NCBI RefSeq assembly: GCF_036108815.1
Contig: NZ_CP107985.1
Span: 1,612,001 to 1,676,000 of the forward strand
Length of the DNA stretch: 64,000 nucleotides
Reading direction: 5' to 3'
Origin: Streptomyces sp. NBC_00353
GTDB taxonomy: Bacteria; Actinomycetota; Actinomycetes; Streptomycetales; Streptomycetaceae
Shown: piece by piece, positions 1 to 8,132 of the stretch
How positions within the stretch are numbered: position 1 is the stretch's first letter
How the letters are laid out: the number at the start of each line of letters is the position of its first letter
The notes under the pieces: model-generated
The model's input: only the letters and a program-made list of their open reading frames with translations
The model's database searches: none
Told to the model about the DNA's origin: nothing
Position numbers and translations under genes: made by a program

Positions 1-219
1 GTTGTCAGGGGCGCCCGCTGCCGCGAGTTCGGCGTCGACGACCGGCTGCAGGGAGCGCGGTGCGTCGAGTCCGCCGAGCCCGGCCGGATAGTGCACCCAC
101 GCGAGGCCGGCGTCGAAGCGGGCCCTCAGGAAGTCCGTGCGCCCGGTGGTGGCCGGGGGGTGTGCGGCGAGCAGCTCCCGGGTGCGGCGGCGGAGTTCGG
201 CCGCGTCGATCGTCGTCAT
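1..219 (-). CDS. Acyl-CoA dehydrogenase, N-terminal part (runs off the window)
   Basis: Only the first 73 codons are present; the gene continues beyond base 1. The protein starts MTTIDAAELRRRTRELLAAH and includes WVHYPAGLGGLDAP, which resembles the N-terminal helical domain of acyl-CoA dehydrogenases that oxidise fatty acyl-CoA thioesters with FAD. The catalytic base and FAD-binding residues lie outside the window, so substrate class cannot be judged. Its ATG overlaps the stop of the upstream quinone oxidoreductase gene by four bases (ATGA), so the two are translationally coupled. Family assignment rests on a short region and is moderately sure. Confidence 0.7.
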   Translation of the reverse strand, partial: MTTIDAAELRRRTRELLAAHPPATTGRTDFLRARFDAGLAWVHYPAGLGGLDAPRSLQPVVDAELAAAGAPDN

Positions 220-1184
220 CGGGCAACTCCTGCCGGAAGGACGACGATACGGCCGGTGCTCCTGCCGTCGGCGACACGCTGGACGGCATCCGCCGCCCCG
301 CCCATCGCGACACGCTCGCTGATCAGCGGCTTGATGACGCCGCGCGCCGCGAGCGCGGTGAGCTCCTGGTGGCAGGCGCGGACCGCGGCCGGGTCCTTGG
401 TGTTGTACAGACCCCAGTGGAGCCCGACGATCGAGTAGTTCTTGACGAGGGCGTGGTTGAGCGCGGGGGTGGGGATGACGCCGCTCGCGAAGCCGACGAC
501 GATCACCCGGCCCTCGAAGGCGATGCACTTCACGGACTTGGCGTACGCGTCGCCGCCGACCGGGTCGTACACGACATCGGCGCCGCGCCCGCCGGTGGCT
601 TCCTTGACCGCCGCGACAATGTCCTCGGTGCGGCGGTCGATGACCAGGTCGCAGCCGAGCTCATGGGCGATCTTGGCCTTCTCGGGGCCTCCGACGACAC
701 CGATGACCTTGGCCCCGGCAGCCTTGCCGAGCTGGACGGCCGCGCTGCCGACACCGCCCGCCGCGGCGTGTACGAGGAGGGTCTCGCCCGCCTGGAGGTG
801 CGCCCTGCGGTGCAGTCCGAACCAGCCCGTCTGGTAGCCGATGTGCAGAGCGGCCGCCTCGGCGTCGTCCAGGGCGTCCGGGGCCGGCAGCAGAGCCGCC
901 TCGTCCGCGACGACGTACTCGGCGAAGCCGCCGTTCGGCAGGGCGGGGGTGGCAAGGACCCGGCGCCCGTCCGGCGTCTCGCCGCAGATCTCGACTCCCG
1001 GGGTGAACGGCAGGGGCGGCCGCACCTGGTACTGGCCGCGGCAGAGCAGCGCGTCCGGGAAGTTGATGTTCGCCGCGAGCACCTTGAGGAGCACCTGCCC
1101 GTCGCCGGGCGTGGGCCGGTCCGTCTCCTCGAGCCGCATCACCTCGCTCGGCTCGCCGTTCCGGTGCACTCGCCATGCCTGCAT
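216..1184 (-). CDS. NADPH:quinone oxidoreductase family protein (zeta-crystallin-like MDR)
   Basis: A 322-residue zinc-independent medium-chain dehydrogenase/reductase. The N-terminal GroES-like domain contains NINFPDALLCRGQYQ and PFTPGVEICG. The Rossmann nucleotide-binding loop HAAAGGVGSAAVQLGKAAGA follows, then VYDPVGGD, all typical of quinone oxidoreductases and of reductases placed beside acyl-CoA dehydrogenases. Zinc-ligand cysteines are absent. The start is the ATG at 1184 (MQAWRVHRNG) because GGAGG lies six bases upstream; a longer frame to 1217 has no such site. It probably carries out a redox step in the same acyl-CoA pathway as the overlapping downstream gene. The exact substrate is unknown. 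Confidence 0.88.
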   Translation of the reverse strand: MQAWRVHRNGEPSEVMRLEETDRPTPGDGQVLLKVLAANINFPDALLCRGQYQVRPPLPFTPGVEICGETPDGRRVLATPALPNGGFAEYVVADEAALLPAPDALDDAEAAALHIGYQTGWFGLHRRAHLQAGETLLVHAAAGGVGSAAVQLGKAAGAKVIGVVGGPEKAKIAHELGCDLVIDRRTEDIVAAVKEATGGRGADVVYDPVGGDAYAKSVKCIAFEGRVIVVGFASGVIPTPALNHALVKNYSIVGLHWGLYNTKDPAAVRACHQELTALAARGVIKPLISERVAMGGAADAVQRVADGRSTGRIVVLPAGVAR

Positions 1185-1233
1185 GAGGGGCCTCCACAAC
1201 ACTGTCGGCATTACCACTGCTCCGGCGCATACT

Positions 1234-1245
1234 AAGCGGTCGCTT
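1234..1245. promoter_or_regulatory. Short inverted repeat, possible TetR-type operator
   Basis: AAGCG-GT-CGCTT sits about 50 bases before the start of the quinone oxidoreductase gene and abuts a TAGTAT-like -10 on the minus strand. TAAGCG/CGCTTA half-sites are common TetR-family targets before acyl-CoA dehydrogenase operons. No regulator gene is visible nearby, so this is an inference from the palindrome and its position. Confidence 0.4.
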
Positions 1246-1298
1246 GCCGGACTGGGAACAGCCTGCCCGGACCGATTCGTCCGGGCCGGGACATGACT

Positions 1299-1342
1299 GC
1301 GCGCCCGGCACGCCCCGAGAGGTCGGGGGATGCCGGGCGCGC
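1299..1342 (-). terminator. Hairpin terminator after the GH84 gene
   Basis: GCGCGCCCGGCA (1299-1310) pairs perfectly with TGCCGGGCGCGC (1331-1342). A second inner stem, CCCCGA/TCGGGG, forms inside it. It lies about 57 bases beyond the stop of the minus-strand GH84 gene and before the promoter of the next minus-strand operon, so it should separate the two transcripts. Confidence 0.7.
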
Positions 1343-1399
1343 GGCCGGTCGGAGCAGAGCCGGCCGGTGTCGAGGGCCGCTCCGACGGCCCCTACCGGT

Positions 1400-4075
1400 T
1401 CAGCCGACCACCAGCTCGGCAATCTGCGGCGCCGCCGACCCGGCGCGCCAGGCGAGACGTACCGCATCAGCTGTGCGACCGGTCGTATTCACCCTGGTGT
1501 ACGGACCGTCGAGCTCACCGACGGTGTGCCAGGTTCCGTCGGCGCCCCGCAGCTGGATGTCGGCGAGGGCGTCCGACCCGGCCGGCTGCAGGACGGTGAC
1601 GGACCCGACGGAGCGCGCGGAGCCGAGCCCCAGCTCCAGCGCCTCACCGGCCTCCGGCGCGCGCGCCGCCCGGTAGACGGTGCCCGGGTCGCCGTCGGCC
1701 GCCGAGCGCAGGGCGGATCCGGTGGCGGCGGGCGGTCCGCCGGCCACCGCACCGTCCTTCAGCTCGATGGAGAACTCACGCACGACAAGCCAGTTCGTCT
1801 GGCCCGCGGTCGCCCGCGCCCGCACATAGCGGGCCTTCGTACCGGCGGGGACGGTCGCAGTGACGTCCGGCTTTCCGGAGAACGTGGTGAGCTGCTGCCA
1901 GCTCTGCCCGTCGACGGAGTACTCCAGCACGCCGTCGTGGAGGTAGTCGCCGGCGCTGCCGGGCTTGGCCATGGCGAGGGTGATGTCGCCGATCTCCCGT
2001 GCCCGGCCCAGGTCGACGGTGACCTGATCACCGGCGGCGGGGGCCCCGTCGCTCCAGAAGTACGTCGAGTCGTCGCCGTCGAGCATCCGGGCGACCGTGT
2101 TGGTCTGGTACGTACCGAGGCTGGTGGATGCCGTGGGCCTGCCGCTCACACCGATGATCCGGTCGTGCTCGGCATTCGCCTTGTCGACGAAGCCGTCCAG
2201 CACCCCGTTGCCGACGATGACCGGCACCTTGCGGCCGTCGAGGCCCGTGTAGGTGAAGGACTTCGCCTCGGCGACGAGTGCGGGCAGCTGCCGGCGGATC
2301 TCCCAGGCCTGCGCGCCCTTTCCGGCGCGGGCCGCCTCGACCATGCCCAGGGCGGTGCGGGTCGCGGTTGCCCAGGCTTCGGTGGCGTCCAGCCAGGGGC
2401 CGGCGTCGTCGATGAACCCACGGTCCGGGAGGCTGCTGCGCAGGCGGTCCGGGGTGTTGCCCAGGTCACGGAGCACAGAGGTGAGCCGCGCCGCGTCGCC
2501 GGACTTCCAGTAGCGGGCGAACTCGGCTGCCAGGTCGGGTGCTTCCTGCTTGTTCAGGGCCGAGCTGTAGTTGATGTCGGCGAAGGCCCGCAGCGCCTTC
2601 TCGGTGCGGGCGTCGCCACCCGCGTACTCCTTGAGCCCCTGCAGCCACGAGGCCCGCTCGTCGTACGCGGCGTCGTTCCAGGAGTAGTCCGCCACCGTGT
2701 AGAGCGAGAGCTTGGAGGCGTACGGCTGGATCATCGGGTTGGCGGTGATCCCGGCGAGCTCCCCCGGCAGCCCCTTCTCGCGGCCGTTGAACGGGCCGAG
2801 CAGCAGCCGGTTGGTGACGTAGTCGTTGACCGGGTAGTTGTCCCAGGTCAGGATCGGGTGGTTGAAGACCGTGCGGGCGGCCTTGGCCTGGGCGACGGTC
2901 ATCGTCGGCGCGATGACGCCGACACCCGTCCACTCGACGAGGACATCGGGGTCGAGCTGCTCGGCGAGCGCCTTCTTGTAGGCCGAAGCCGAGACGTTGT
3001 AGTACTCGGTGGGCACCATCTGGAGCGGCTGGGCGCCCGGATGCGTGGCGATGAACTCCTTGTTCACCTTGTTGAGGAGGTACGCCTGCGCGGCACCTGC
3101 CGCACCGCCGCCGGTGCCCCACTTCTCCTTGTCCGCCGCGCAGTTCCAGTCGGTGTAGCTGATGTCGTCGAGCGGGACGGCAAAGGTGCGTACACCGATG
3201 TCCCAGATCGTCTGGAACTTGTCGACGAGCGCCTTGGCGTCGGCGTCGGAGCTGTAGCAGACGGAAAGTCCGGGCGAGAGGGCGTAGGTGAACTCGACGT
3301 GCCGCTGCACGGCCCGGTCGGCGAGTTCCTTGATCTGCGCCAGCTGATCGGCGGGGTACTGGTCGCGCCACTTCGCGCGGAGATACGCGTCGTCCTTCGG
3401 CGAGTACACATAGATGTTCATCTTGTGCTCGCCGTAGTAATCGAGCTGGTCGAGACGGGCCGCATGGGACCAAGGGGTGCCGTAGAAGCCCTCGATGACG
3501 CCGCGCAGCGCGGTGCCCGGCCAGTCGCGTACGGCAAGCCCGTCGACCTTGGCGCCGGGGTGATTCTGCCGCGGCAGGATCTGACGGAGGGTCTGGGCGG
3601 CGTAGTACGTGCCGGTGGTGTCCTTGCCCGCGAGGACGATGCGGTCGGCGCCGATGCCGAGGACGTATCCGTCGGCGGGCAGCGCGTCGGGGCCTTCGAT
3701 GTGCTGATGCGCGAGTGCGGCGGAGACACCGATGTGGACGGTGAGTCCGCTTCTGCCGGGGCTGTCGCTCCGTACGATCCGCTGCGCGCCGGCGCGGCGC
3801 AGTGCGGCTTCGACCACCTTCACGGAGGGCTCGTCGGAGGTGTCGCCCGTCACGAGGGTGACGGTGGGGCTGATCGTGATCCGGTCGGACCGGGTCTTGA
3901 CCGATTGCGGGGTCGGGGTGATGGCCGGAGTGCGTTGGCCGGTCGCGGCATTCCTCAGGGCGTCCGTCCGGCCGCTGTCGGCGGCCTGGGCGGCCGGCGC
4001 GGCGGTCAGCAGGCCACCGACGAGCAGACTCGCGACCGCGCCGAGCGCGGTGAGACGGGGTGGGCGAGGCGTCAC
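1400..4075 (-). CDS. Secreted beta-N-acetylglucosaminidase (GH84) with C-terminal F5/8 type C modules
   Basis: About 891 residues. A signal peptide (RPPRLTALGAVASLLVGG, then APAAQA) is followed by a GH20b-like N-terminal domain and the GH84 catalytic barrel (GVIEGFYGTPWSHAARLDQL and YVYSPKDDAYLRAKWRDQYP). The catalytic Asp pair appears as VPLDDISYTDWN near residue 303, matching the substrate-assisted mechanism of GH84 hexosaminidases. The C-terminal third holds discoidin/F5-8C-type carbohydrate-binding sequence (MLDGDDSTYFWSDGAPAAGD) and a second degenerate copy. The GTG at 4075 is preferred because GGAGG lies four bases upstream; an ATG at 4093 is in frame without one. It likely removes GlcNAc from glycans outside the cell. 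A DasR-like site lies upstream. Confidence 0.9.
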   Translation of the reverse strand: MTPRPPRLTALGAVASLLVGGLLTAAPAAQAADSGRTDALRNAATGQRTPAITPTPQSVKTRSDRITISPTVTLVTGDTSDEPSVKVVEAALRRAGAQRIVRSDSPGRSGLTVHIGVSAALAHQHIEGPDALPADGYVLGIGADRIVLAGKDTTGTYYAAQTLRQILPRQNHPGAKVDGLAVRDWPGTALRGVIEGFYGTPWSHAARLDQLDYYGEHKMNIYVYSPKDDAYLRAKWRDQYPADQLAQIKELADRAVQRHVEFTYALSPGLSVCYSSDADAKALVDKFQTIWDIGVRTFAVPLDDISYTDWNCAADKEKWGTGGGAAGAAQAYLLNKVNKEFIATHPGAQPLQMVPTEYYNVSASAYKKALAEQLDPDVLVEWTGVGVIAPTMTVAQAKAARTVFNHPILTWDNYPVNDYVTNRLLLGPFNGREKGLPGELAGITANPMIQPYASKLSLYTVADYSWNDAAYDERASWLQGLKEYAGGDARTEKALRAFADINYSSALNKQEAPDLAAEFARYWKSGDAARLTSVLRDLGNTPDRLRSSLPDRGFIDDAGPWLDATEAWATATRTALGMVEAARAGKGAQAWEIRRQLPALVAEAKSFTYTGLDGRKVPVIVGNGVLDGFVDKANAEHDRIIGVSGRPTASTSLGTYQTNTVARMLDGDDSTYFWSDGAPAAGDQVTVDLGRAREIGDITLAMAKPGSAGDYLHDGVLEYSVDGQSWQQLTTFSGKPDVTATVPAGTKARYVRARATAGQTNWLVVREFSIELKDGAVAGGPPAATGSALRSAADGDPGTVYRAARAPEAGEALELGLGSARSVGSVTVLQPAGSDALADIQLRGADGTWHTVGELDGPYTRVNTTGRTADAVRLAWRAGSAAPQIAELVVG

Positions 4076-4155
4076 ATGTCCTCCATGGGTCACTCAAGTC
4101 ACCAGAGTCGCGCAACACAACGTGACCGAATTCAACATCGTGGCGCCCACATGTC

Positions 4156-4171
4156 AATGGTCTGGACAACA
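4156..4171. promoter_or_regulatory. DasR-like (dre) operator upstream of the GH84 gene
   Basis: AATGGTCTGGACAACA matches the DasR consensus ACTGGTCTAGACCAGT at 11 of 16 positions by eye, including the core TGGTCT and GAC. It sits about 80 bases before the start of the hexosaminidase gene. DasR is the GntR-family regulator of the GlcNAc/chitin regulon in Streptomyces, so a site before a GlcNAc-releasing enzyme is expected. Binding is inferred. Confidence 0.55.
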
Positions 4172-4476
4172 TCAACGCTTGGACCTGGTGTTTTGTCTTC
4201 GCAGGAGGGGTACTGATACGCCACGCCGGGTCGCGAACCGCGGGCCCGAGCAACCGCCGAAGGCACGGGAGGAGCCGGCGATGCTCGCGGCGGGCACAGT
4301 GACGGCCCCGGTCGGCGACATCCGGGGCCGACGCAGATCACCGAAGTGCTCGACGCGGCAGCGGCGGTACGGGGCTCCCGGACATGCTGATCAGCAACGG
4401 GGTGACAAGTTCCGGTCCCCCGCAGAGGAGTTGTCGGCGAACGCCTGCCGGGCGGCGGACCACGGGCGTGGCCGAC
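4172..4476. other. Intergenic region without a recognised gene
   Basis: No frame here has a ribosome site plus recognisable protein sequence. Long open frames exist on both strands but look like high-GC noise. The left end should hold the promoter of the GH84 gene; the right end lies beyond the stop of the PPOX-class gene. Confidence 0.5.
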
Positions 4477-4905
4477 TCACGAGGCGCGCCAGCCGCTCCA
4501 CCGCAGGACCGAGACTTCGACCACCGGCCCGTCGGGGGGACGGTCGGCGTACTGCTGGTATTTCGCCGTGAGCAGTCCGACGCAGCGGGCGGCCTCGGGG
4601 AAGCGATCCGGAGACGGGAGCACGCGCGCCTCGCCATCGGCCCGCACCCACCACAGTCGGTCCCAGTCCTCCTCGTAGTGGTCGGTGAGCAGGCAGACCG
4701 ACGGGTTGGCGGCGATGTTGGCCAGGCGTTTCAGCCGCACGGTCCGCTTCGGTTTGTGGTCCACGGCCAGCATCACCGTGTCGCCGTCCAGGGCGAACAC
4801 CACCGGCACCAGGTGGGGGCGGGAAGCCGCGTCGGTCGTCGCGAGGTGGGCGATGCGGGCCGCGGCGAACCTCTCCCGGGCCTCAGCACTCGTCAGAGCG
4901 GGCAT
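4477..4905 (-). CDS. PPOX-class F420-dependent oxidoreductase, TIGR03668-type
   Basis: A 142-residue split-barrel flavin/deazaflavin protein. It shows RIAHLATTDAASRPHLVPVV near the N terminus and HKPKRTVRLKRLANIAANP in the middle. The family binds F420 or FMN at a dimer interface and is abundant in actinobacteria. LTDHYEEDWDRLWWVRADGEA and the closing VVEVSVLRWSGWR fit the TIGR03668 subgroup. The start is the ATG at 4905; longer upstream frames are not family-like. It lies about 90 bases downstream of an LLM-class F420 oxidoreductase on the same strand, which suggests a small F420-linked redox unit. The substrate is unknown. Confidence 0.87.
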   Translation of the reverse strand: MPALTSAEARERFAAARIAHLATTDAASRPHLVPVVFALDGDTVMLAVDHKPKRTVRLKRLANIAANPSVCLLTDHYEEDWDRLWWVRADGEARVLPSPDRFPEAARCVGLLTAKYQQYADRPPDGPVVEVSVLRWSGWRAS

Positions 4906-4997
4906 CGCACCCCTTACGACAGTTGCGGCAATCACTGCGGACGGTCGGAGACTTCGGGATCGGCCCCACATCCGGAGGCGCAGTCGTCTCCGGTTTC

Positions 4998-5822
4998 TCA
5001 GCGGTACCCGGCAGCCACTTCGGCCAGCCGGTCGAGATACTCCAGCGTCTCCCGTTCGGGCATCGTCGGCAGATAGAGCAGCAGCCGTTCGACGCCCAGA
5101 CCGATGTAGCCCTCGATCTGACCGGGGTCGTCGGGAGCCGCGTACACCGTCACCGGCACCTCTCGTTCGGCAAGTGCGCGCAGCCGCTCGATCCGTGGAC
5201 CGAGCTCCTGCGGTGACGCACTGTTGGCCAACCACGCGTCTCCGAGCTGCGCCACCCGCGGGAAAGCACCCTCGCCGCCGCCGACGTAGATCGGCGGATG
5301 GGGGCTCTGTACGGGTTTGGGCCATGCGAAGACCGGATCGAAGTTCACGAACTCGCCATGGAATTCGGCTCTCTCCGAGGTCCACAGCTCCCGCATGGCC
5401 CGCAGCCGCTCGTCGGTGAGCCGGCCACGGGTCGAGGGATCCGTGCCGTGGTTCCGCATCTCCTCACGGTTCCAGCCGACACCGATACCGAAGATCACCC
5501 GGCCGCCGGAGATCAGATCGAGCGAAGCGACTTCCTTCGCCGTGATGATCGGGTCCCGCTGCGGGATGAGCGCGATGCCGGTGCCCAGCAGCAGCCGCTC
5601 GGTCACCACGCCGATCGCGGTCAGGGCCACGAAGGGGTCCAGGGTGCGGTAGTACATCTCCGGCAGTTCACCACCGCCCGGGTAGGGCGTCTGACGGTCG
5701 GCCGGGATGTGGCTGTGCTCGGCGATGAACAACGAGTCGAAAGAGCGTTCTTCGAGCGCGGTCCCGAGCGAGGTCGGGCCGATGCCCTGGTCGGTGATGA
5801 AGGTCGATACCCCGAATTTCAC
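4998..5822 (-). CDS. LLM-class F420-dependent oxidoreductase
   Basis: A 274-residue luciferase-like TIM-barrel protein. It begins VKFGVSTFITDQGIGP and carries SLFIAEHSHIPADR, LLLGTGIALIPQRDPI, GVGWNREEMRNHG and the C-terminal ERLLLYLPT, all typical of the TIGR03619-like F420 group. The start is the GTG at 5822 with GGAG about six bases upstream; the frame runs on to 6212 but that extension has no family sequence. It probably transfers hydride to or from F420 on an unidentified small molecule. The next gene on this strand is a PPOX-class F420 enzyme. Confidence 0.88.
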   Translation of the reverse strand: MKFGVSTFITDQGIGPTSLGTALEERSFDSLFIAEHSHIPADRQTPYPGGGELPEMYYRTLDPFVALTAIGVVTERLLLGTGIALIPQRDPIITAKEVASLDLISGGRVIFGIGVGWNREEMRNHGTDPSTRGRLTDERLRAMRELWTSERAEFHGEFVNFDPVFAWPKPVQSPHPPIYVGGGEGAFPRVAQLGDAWLANSASPQELGPRIERLRALAEREVPVTVYAAPDDPGQIEGYIGLGVERLLLYLPTMPERETLEYLDRLAEVAAGYR

Positions 5823-6230
5823 GGTGGCTCCGTCAAGGATCGAGTACGGGAAGGGACGGGTGGCACAGAACTGTTGACTACCCGCCCCAGGCGTTCCCGC
5901 TTCCATGACCACCCGGGAGAACCATCGCGGAGCAGCGTTGCCGGCTCCGCGACCACACGAACGCCTCGTGGGTTCGCTGCGCTCGAAGAGCTCGAACGCG
6001 CAGCGCGATGCGTCGGCAATGACTGCACGGAATGCCCCGGGCCCGCGACGCGAAGTGCCCCACGACCGCGGAGCACGCCCGCCGATCCTGCCCGCGCAGC
6101 GGTACGTGGATCCGCGGCCCGGCGCGCCGGTAGCCGCCTCGCCGCGAGTGGCCCGTGGGCGACCTCGCGCCCGGCGGCGCCGGGTCCGCGACGGCCACCC
6201 GTCGTTCGGCACGTCACACCGGAGCCAGAG
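5823..6230. other. Intergenic region, no gene recognised
   Basis: About 400 bases between the divergent LLM oxidoreductase and the persulfide operon. Open frames on both strands are arginine/proline/serine-rich and match nothing recognisable. Promoters for both flanking units should lie here; only the palindromes at the right edge are clear. Confidence 0.5.
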
Positions 6231-6284
6231 ATACCCCCCGGGGTATAAGTGCTAATCTCGGATGAGAGATACCCCCCGGGGTAA
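6231..6284. promoter_or_regulatory. Tandem CstR/CsoR-type operators before the persulfide operon
   Basis: ATACCCCCCGGGGTAT at 6231-6246 is a perfect palindrome. A second copy, ATACCCCCCGGGGTAA, lies at 6269-6284. Both contain the TACCCC/GGGGTA half-sites used by CsoR/CstR repressors. The second copy ends 22 bases before the GTG of the first operon gene, so bound repressor would cover the promoter. The same half-sites recur before the repressor gene at 9242. Confidence 0.8.
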
Positions 6285-6306
6285 CCCGTACGGAAGGAAT
6301 CACGCC

Positions 6307-7719
6307 GTGTTCTTCGTCGACACCATGGAGACCGCCGGCCTCGGCAACCGCAGCTATCTGGCGGGCGGGCGGCACTCCGCCCTGGTGGTGGACCCGCCCC
6401 GCGACATCGACCGGGTCATCGCCGCAGCGGCACGACGCGGCGTGCGGATCGCCCTGGTCGTGGAGACGCATCTGCACAACGACTACGTGACCGGCGGCCT
6501 AGAGCTGGCGCGTGTCACCGGGGCCGCATACCTGGTGCCCGCCGCCGCGCCGGTCTCGTTCGACCGGGTGCCTGTCGCCGACGGGCACACCGCCCCGGTC
6601 GACGAGGGCCTGACGCTGCGCGCGATGGCCACACCCGGGCACACCCCGCACCACACCTCGTACGTGCTGGAGGAGGACGGCCGCCCGGTGGCCGCCTTCA
6701 CCGGCGGTTCGCTGCTGATCGGCAGCGTGGGCCGGCCCGACCTGGTGGAGCCCCGGCTCACCGCCGTGCTGGCCCGTGCCCAGCACGCCTCCGCGCACCG
6801 CCTCGCCGACGAGCTCGACGACGCCGTGCCCGTGCTGCCGACCCACGGCTTCGGCAGCTTCTGTTCCTCCGCGCAGGCCGACGGGGACACCACGACGATC
6901 GGTGCCGAACGAGCCCGCAACGACGCGCTCGTCAAGGATGTGGACACATTCGTCGCCGAGCTGCTCGCCGGGCTGGACGACGTCCCCGCCTACTACGCGC
7001 ACATGGGCCCGGCCAACGCCGCAGGTCCTGATCCGGTCGATCTGACCCCACCCGCCCGGGCCGACGCCGAGCAGATCGCGCGGCGGCTGGCCGCGGGTGA
7101 GTGGGTGGTGGATCTGCGCAGCAGGGTGGCGTTCGCCGAGGGGCATGTCGCCGGTTCGTTCAACTTCGAGGGCGAGGGCCTGCTCGCCACATATCTGGCG
7201 TGGCTGATCCCCTGGGGCAGGCCGGTCACCCTGCTGGCGAACAGCGCCGACGACGTCGCGCACGCCCAGCGCGAGCTGGCCCGGGTGGGCATAGGCCGCC
7301 CGGTGGCCGTTGCTACCGGCGACCCGCGGACCTGGGTCCGCACCACGGACGAGCTGCGCTCGTTCCGCAGGTCGGACTTCGCGGGCCTGGCCGCGGCACG
7401 CGAGCGTGGCGAGCAGCCGGTGATTCTCGATGTCCGCAGGGACTCCGAACGCCGGGCGGGAGCCATCGCCGGGTCGGTGCACATCCCGGTGCACGAGCTG
7501 CCCAAGCGGCTGCACGACGTGCCGGACGGCAAGGTGTGGGTGCACTGCGCGGGCGGGATGCGGGCGGCGATCGCGGCGTCGCTGCTGGACGCCGCCGACC
7601 GTGAGGTCGTGGCCGTCGACGACGGGTTCGCCGCTGCGGAGGCCGCCGGTCTGACGATCGCGGCTCCGGCAGTCGGCGCACCCGACCGGACGACCGGCAC
7701 CGCGCCGGCCGCCGCCTGA
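6307..7719 (+). CDS. MBL-fold metallo-hydrolase with C-terminal rhodanese domains (persulfide dioxygenase-like)
   Basis: 470 residues. The N-terminal metallo-beta-lactamase domain has the metal motif H55-L-H57-N-D59 in VVETHLHNDYVTGG, then ATPGHTPHHTSYVLEEDG and PTHGFGSFC. It resembles the glutathione- or thiol-persulfide dioxygenase (ETHE1/Blh) group. Two rhodanese-like domains follow: the first (WVVDLRSRVAFAEGHVAGS) lacks a clear active Cys, and the second has VHCAGGMRAAIA with Cys414. The start is the GTG at 6307, preceded by GGAAGGAA; an upstream in-frame ATG lies inside the operator region. It heads an operon with a rhodanese and a TauE exporter, as expected for oxidising persulfide sulfur to sulfite and exporting it. 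Regulation by the CstR-like protein at 8950 is likely. Confidence 0.9.
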   Translation: MFFVDTMETAGLGNRSYLAGGRHSALVVDPPRDIDRVIAAAARRGVRIALVVETHLHNDYVTGGLELARVTGAAYLVPAAAPVSFDRVPVADGHTAPVDEGLTLRAMATPGHTPHHTSYVLEEDGRPVAAFTGGSLLIGSVGRPDLVEPRLTAVLARAQHASAHRLADELDDAVPVLPTHGFGSFCSSAQADGDTTTIGAERARNDALVKDVDTFVAELLAGLDDVPAYYAHMGPANAAGPDPVDLTPPARADAEQIARRLAAGEWVVDLRSRVAFAEGHVAGSFNFEGEGLLATYLAWLIPWGRPVTLLANSADDVAHAQRELARVGIGRPVAVATGDPRTWVRTTDELRSFRRSDFAGLAAARERGEQPVILDVRRDSERRAGAIAGSVHIPVHELPKRLHDVPDGKVWVHCAGGMRAAIAASLLDAADREVVAVDDGFAAAEAAGLTIAAPAVGAPDRTTGTAPAAA

Positions 7720-7760
7720 CCGTCGGACCTCCCCGTCCTGCACTCCTGGAGCACCTCCCC

Positions 7761-8132
7761 ATGCCTTCCCTGATGTCCCTCTTCCGGCGCGGCCCGGGCC
7801 GCGTCACCCCGGCCGAGGCCCGTCGGCGGACCGCCGATGGTGCGGCGGTCCTGCTCGACGTACGCGAAACCTCCGAATGGAACGCCGGACGCGCTCCGGA
7901 CGCCGTCCATCTGCCGCTCTCCCGGCTGGCCGCCGGGCAGGCTCTGCCCGCTTCGGCCTCGGGCCGCCCGGTGGTGGTCATCTGCCGTTCCGGCCACCGT
8001 TCCCGGCAGGCCGCCCGCATCCTCGCCGGACGCGGCACCGACGCCGTCGACGTCACCGGGGGCATGACCGCCTGGGCGGCCGAGGGGTTGCCCGTGCGGA
8101 ACCGTCACGGAGCGGCGGGCACCGTCGCATGA
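7761..8132 (+). CDS. Rhodanese-like sulfurtransferase
   Basis: A 123-residue single rhodanese domain. VLLDVRETSEWNAGRAPDAV is followed by the active-site loop VVVICRSGHRSRQAA, with Cys75 as the likely persulfide-carrying residue. GGMTAWAAEGLPV closes the fold. It starts 41 bases after the upstream MBL/rhodanese gene, with GGAGCACCTCCCC before the ATG. Its stop overlaps the start of the TauE gene (ATGA). It probably passes sulfane sulfur between the dioxygenase and other thiols in the cytoplasm. Confidence 0.92.
   Translation: MPSLMSLFRRGPGRVTPAEARRRTADGAAVLLDVRETSEWNAGRAPDAVHLPLSRLAAGQALPASASGRPVVVICRSGHRSRQAARILAGRGTDAVDVTGGMTAWAAEGLPVRNRHGAAGTVA

Noticed and set aside
1244..4216. 990-codon plus-strand open frame opposite the GH84 gene
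   Set aside because: It is the antisense shadow of a gene with clear signal peptide and catalytic motifs; the translated sequence is Gly/Val/Arg-rich with no family features.
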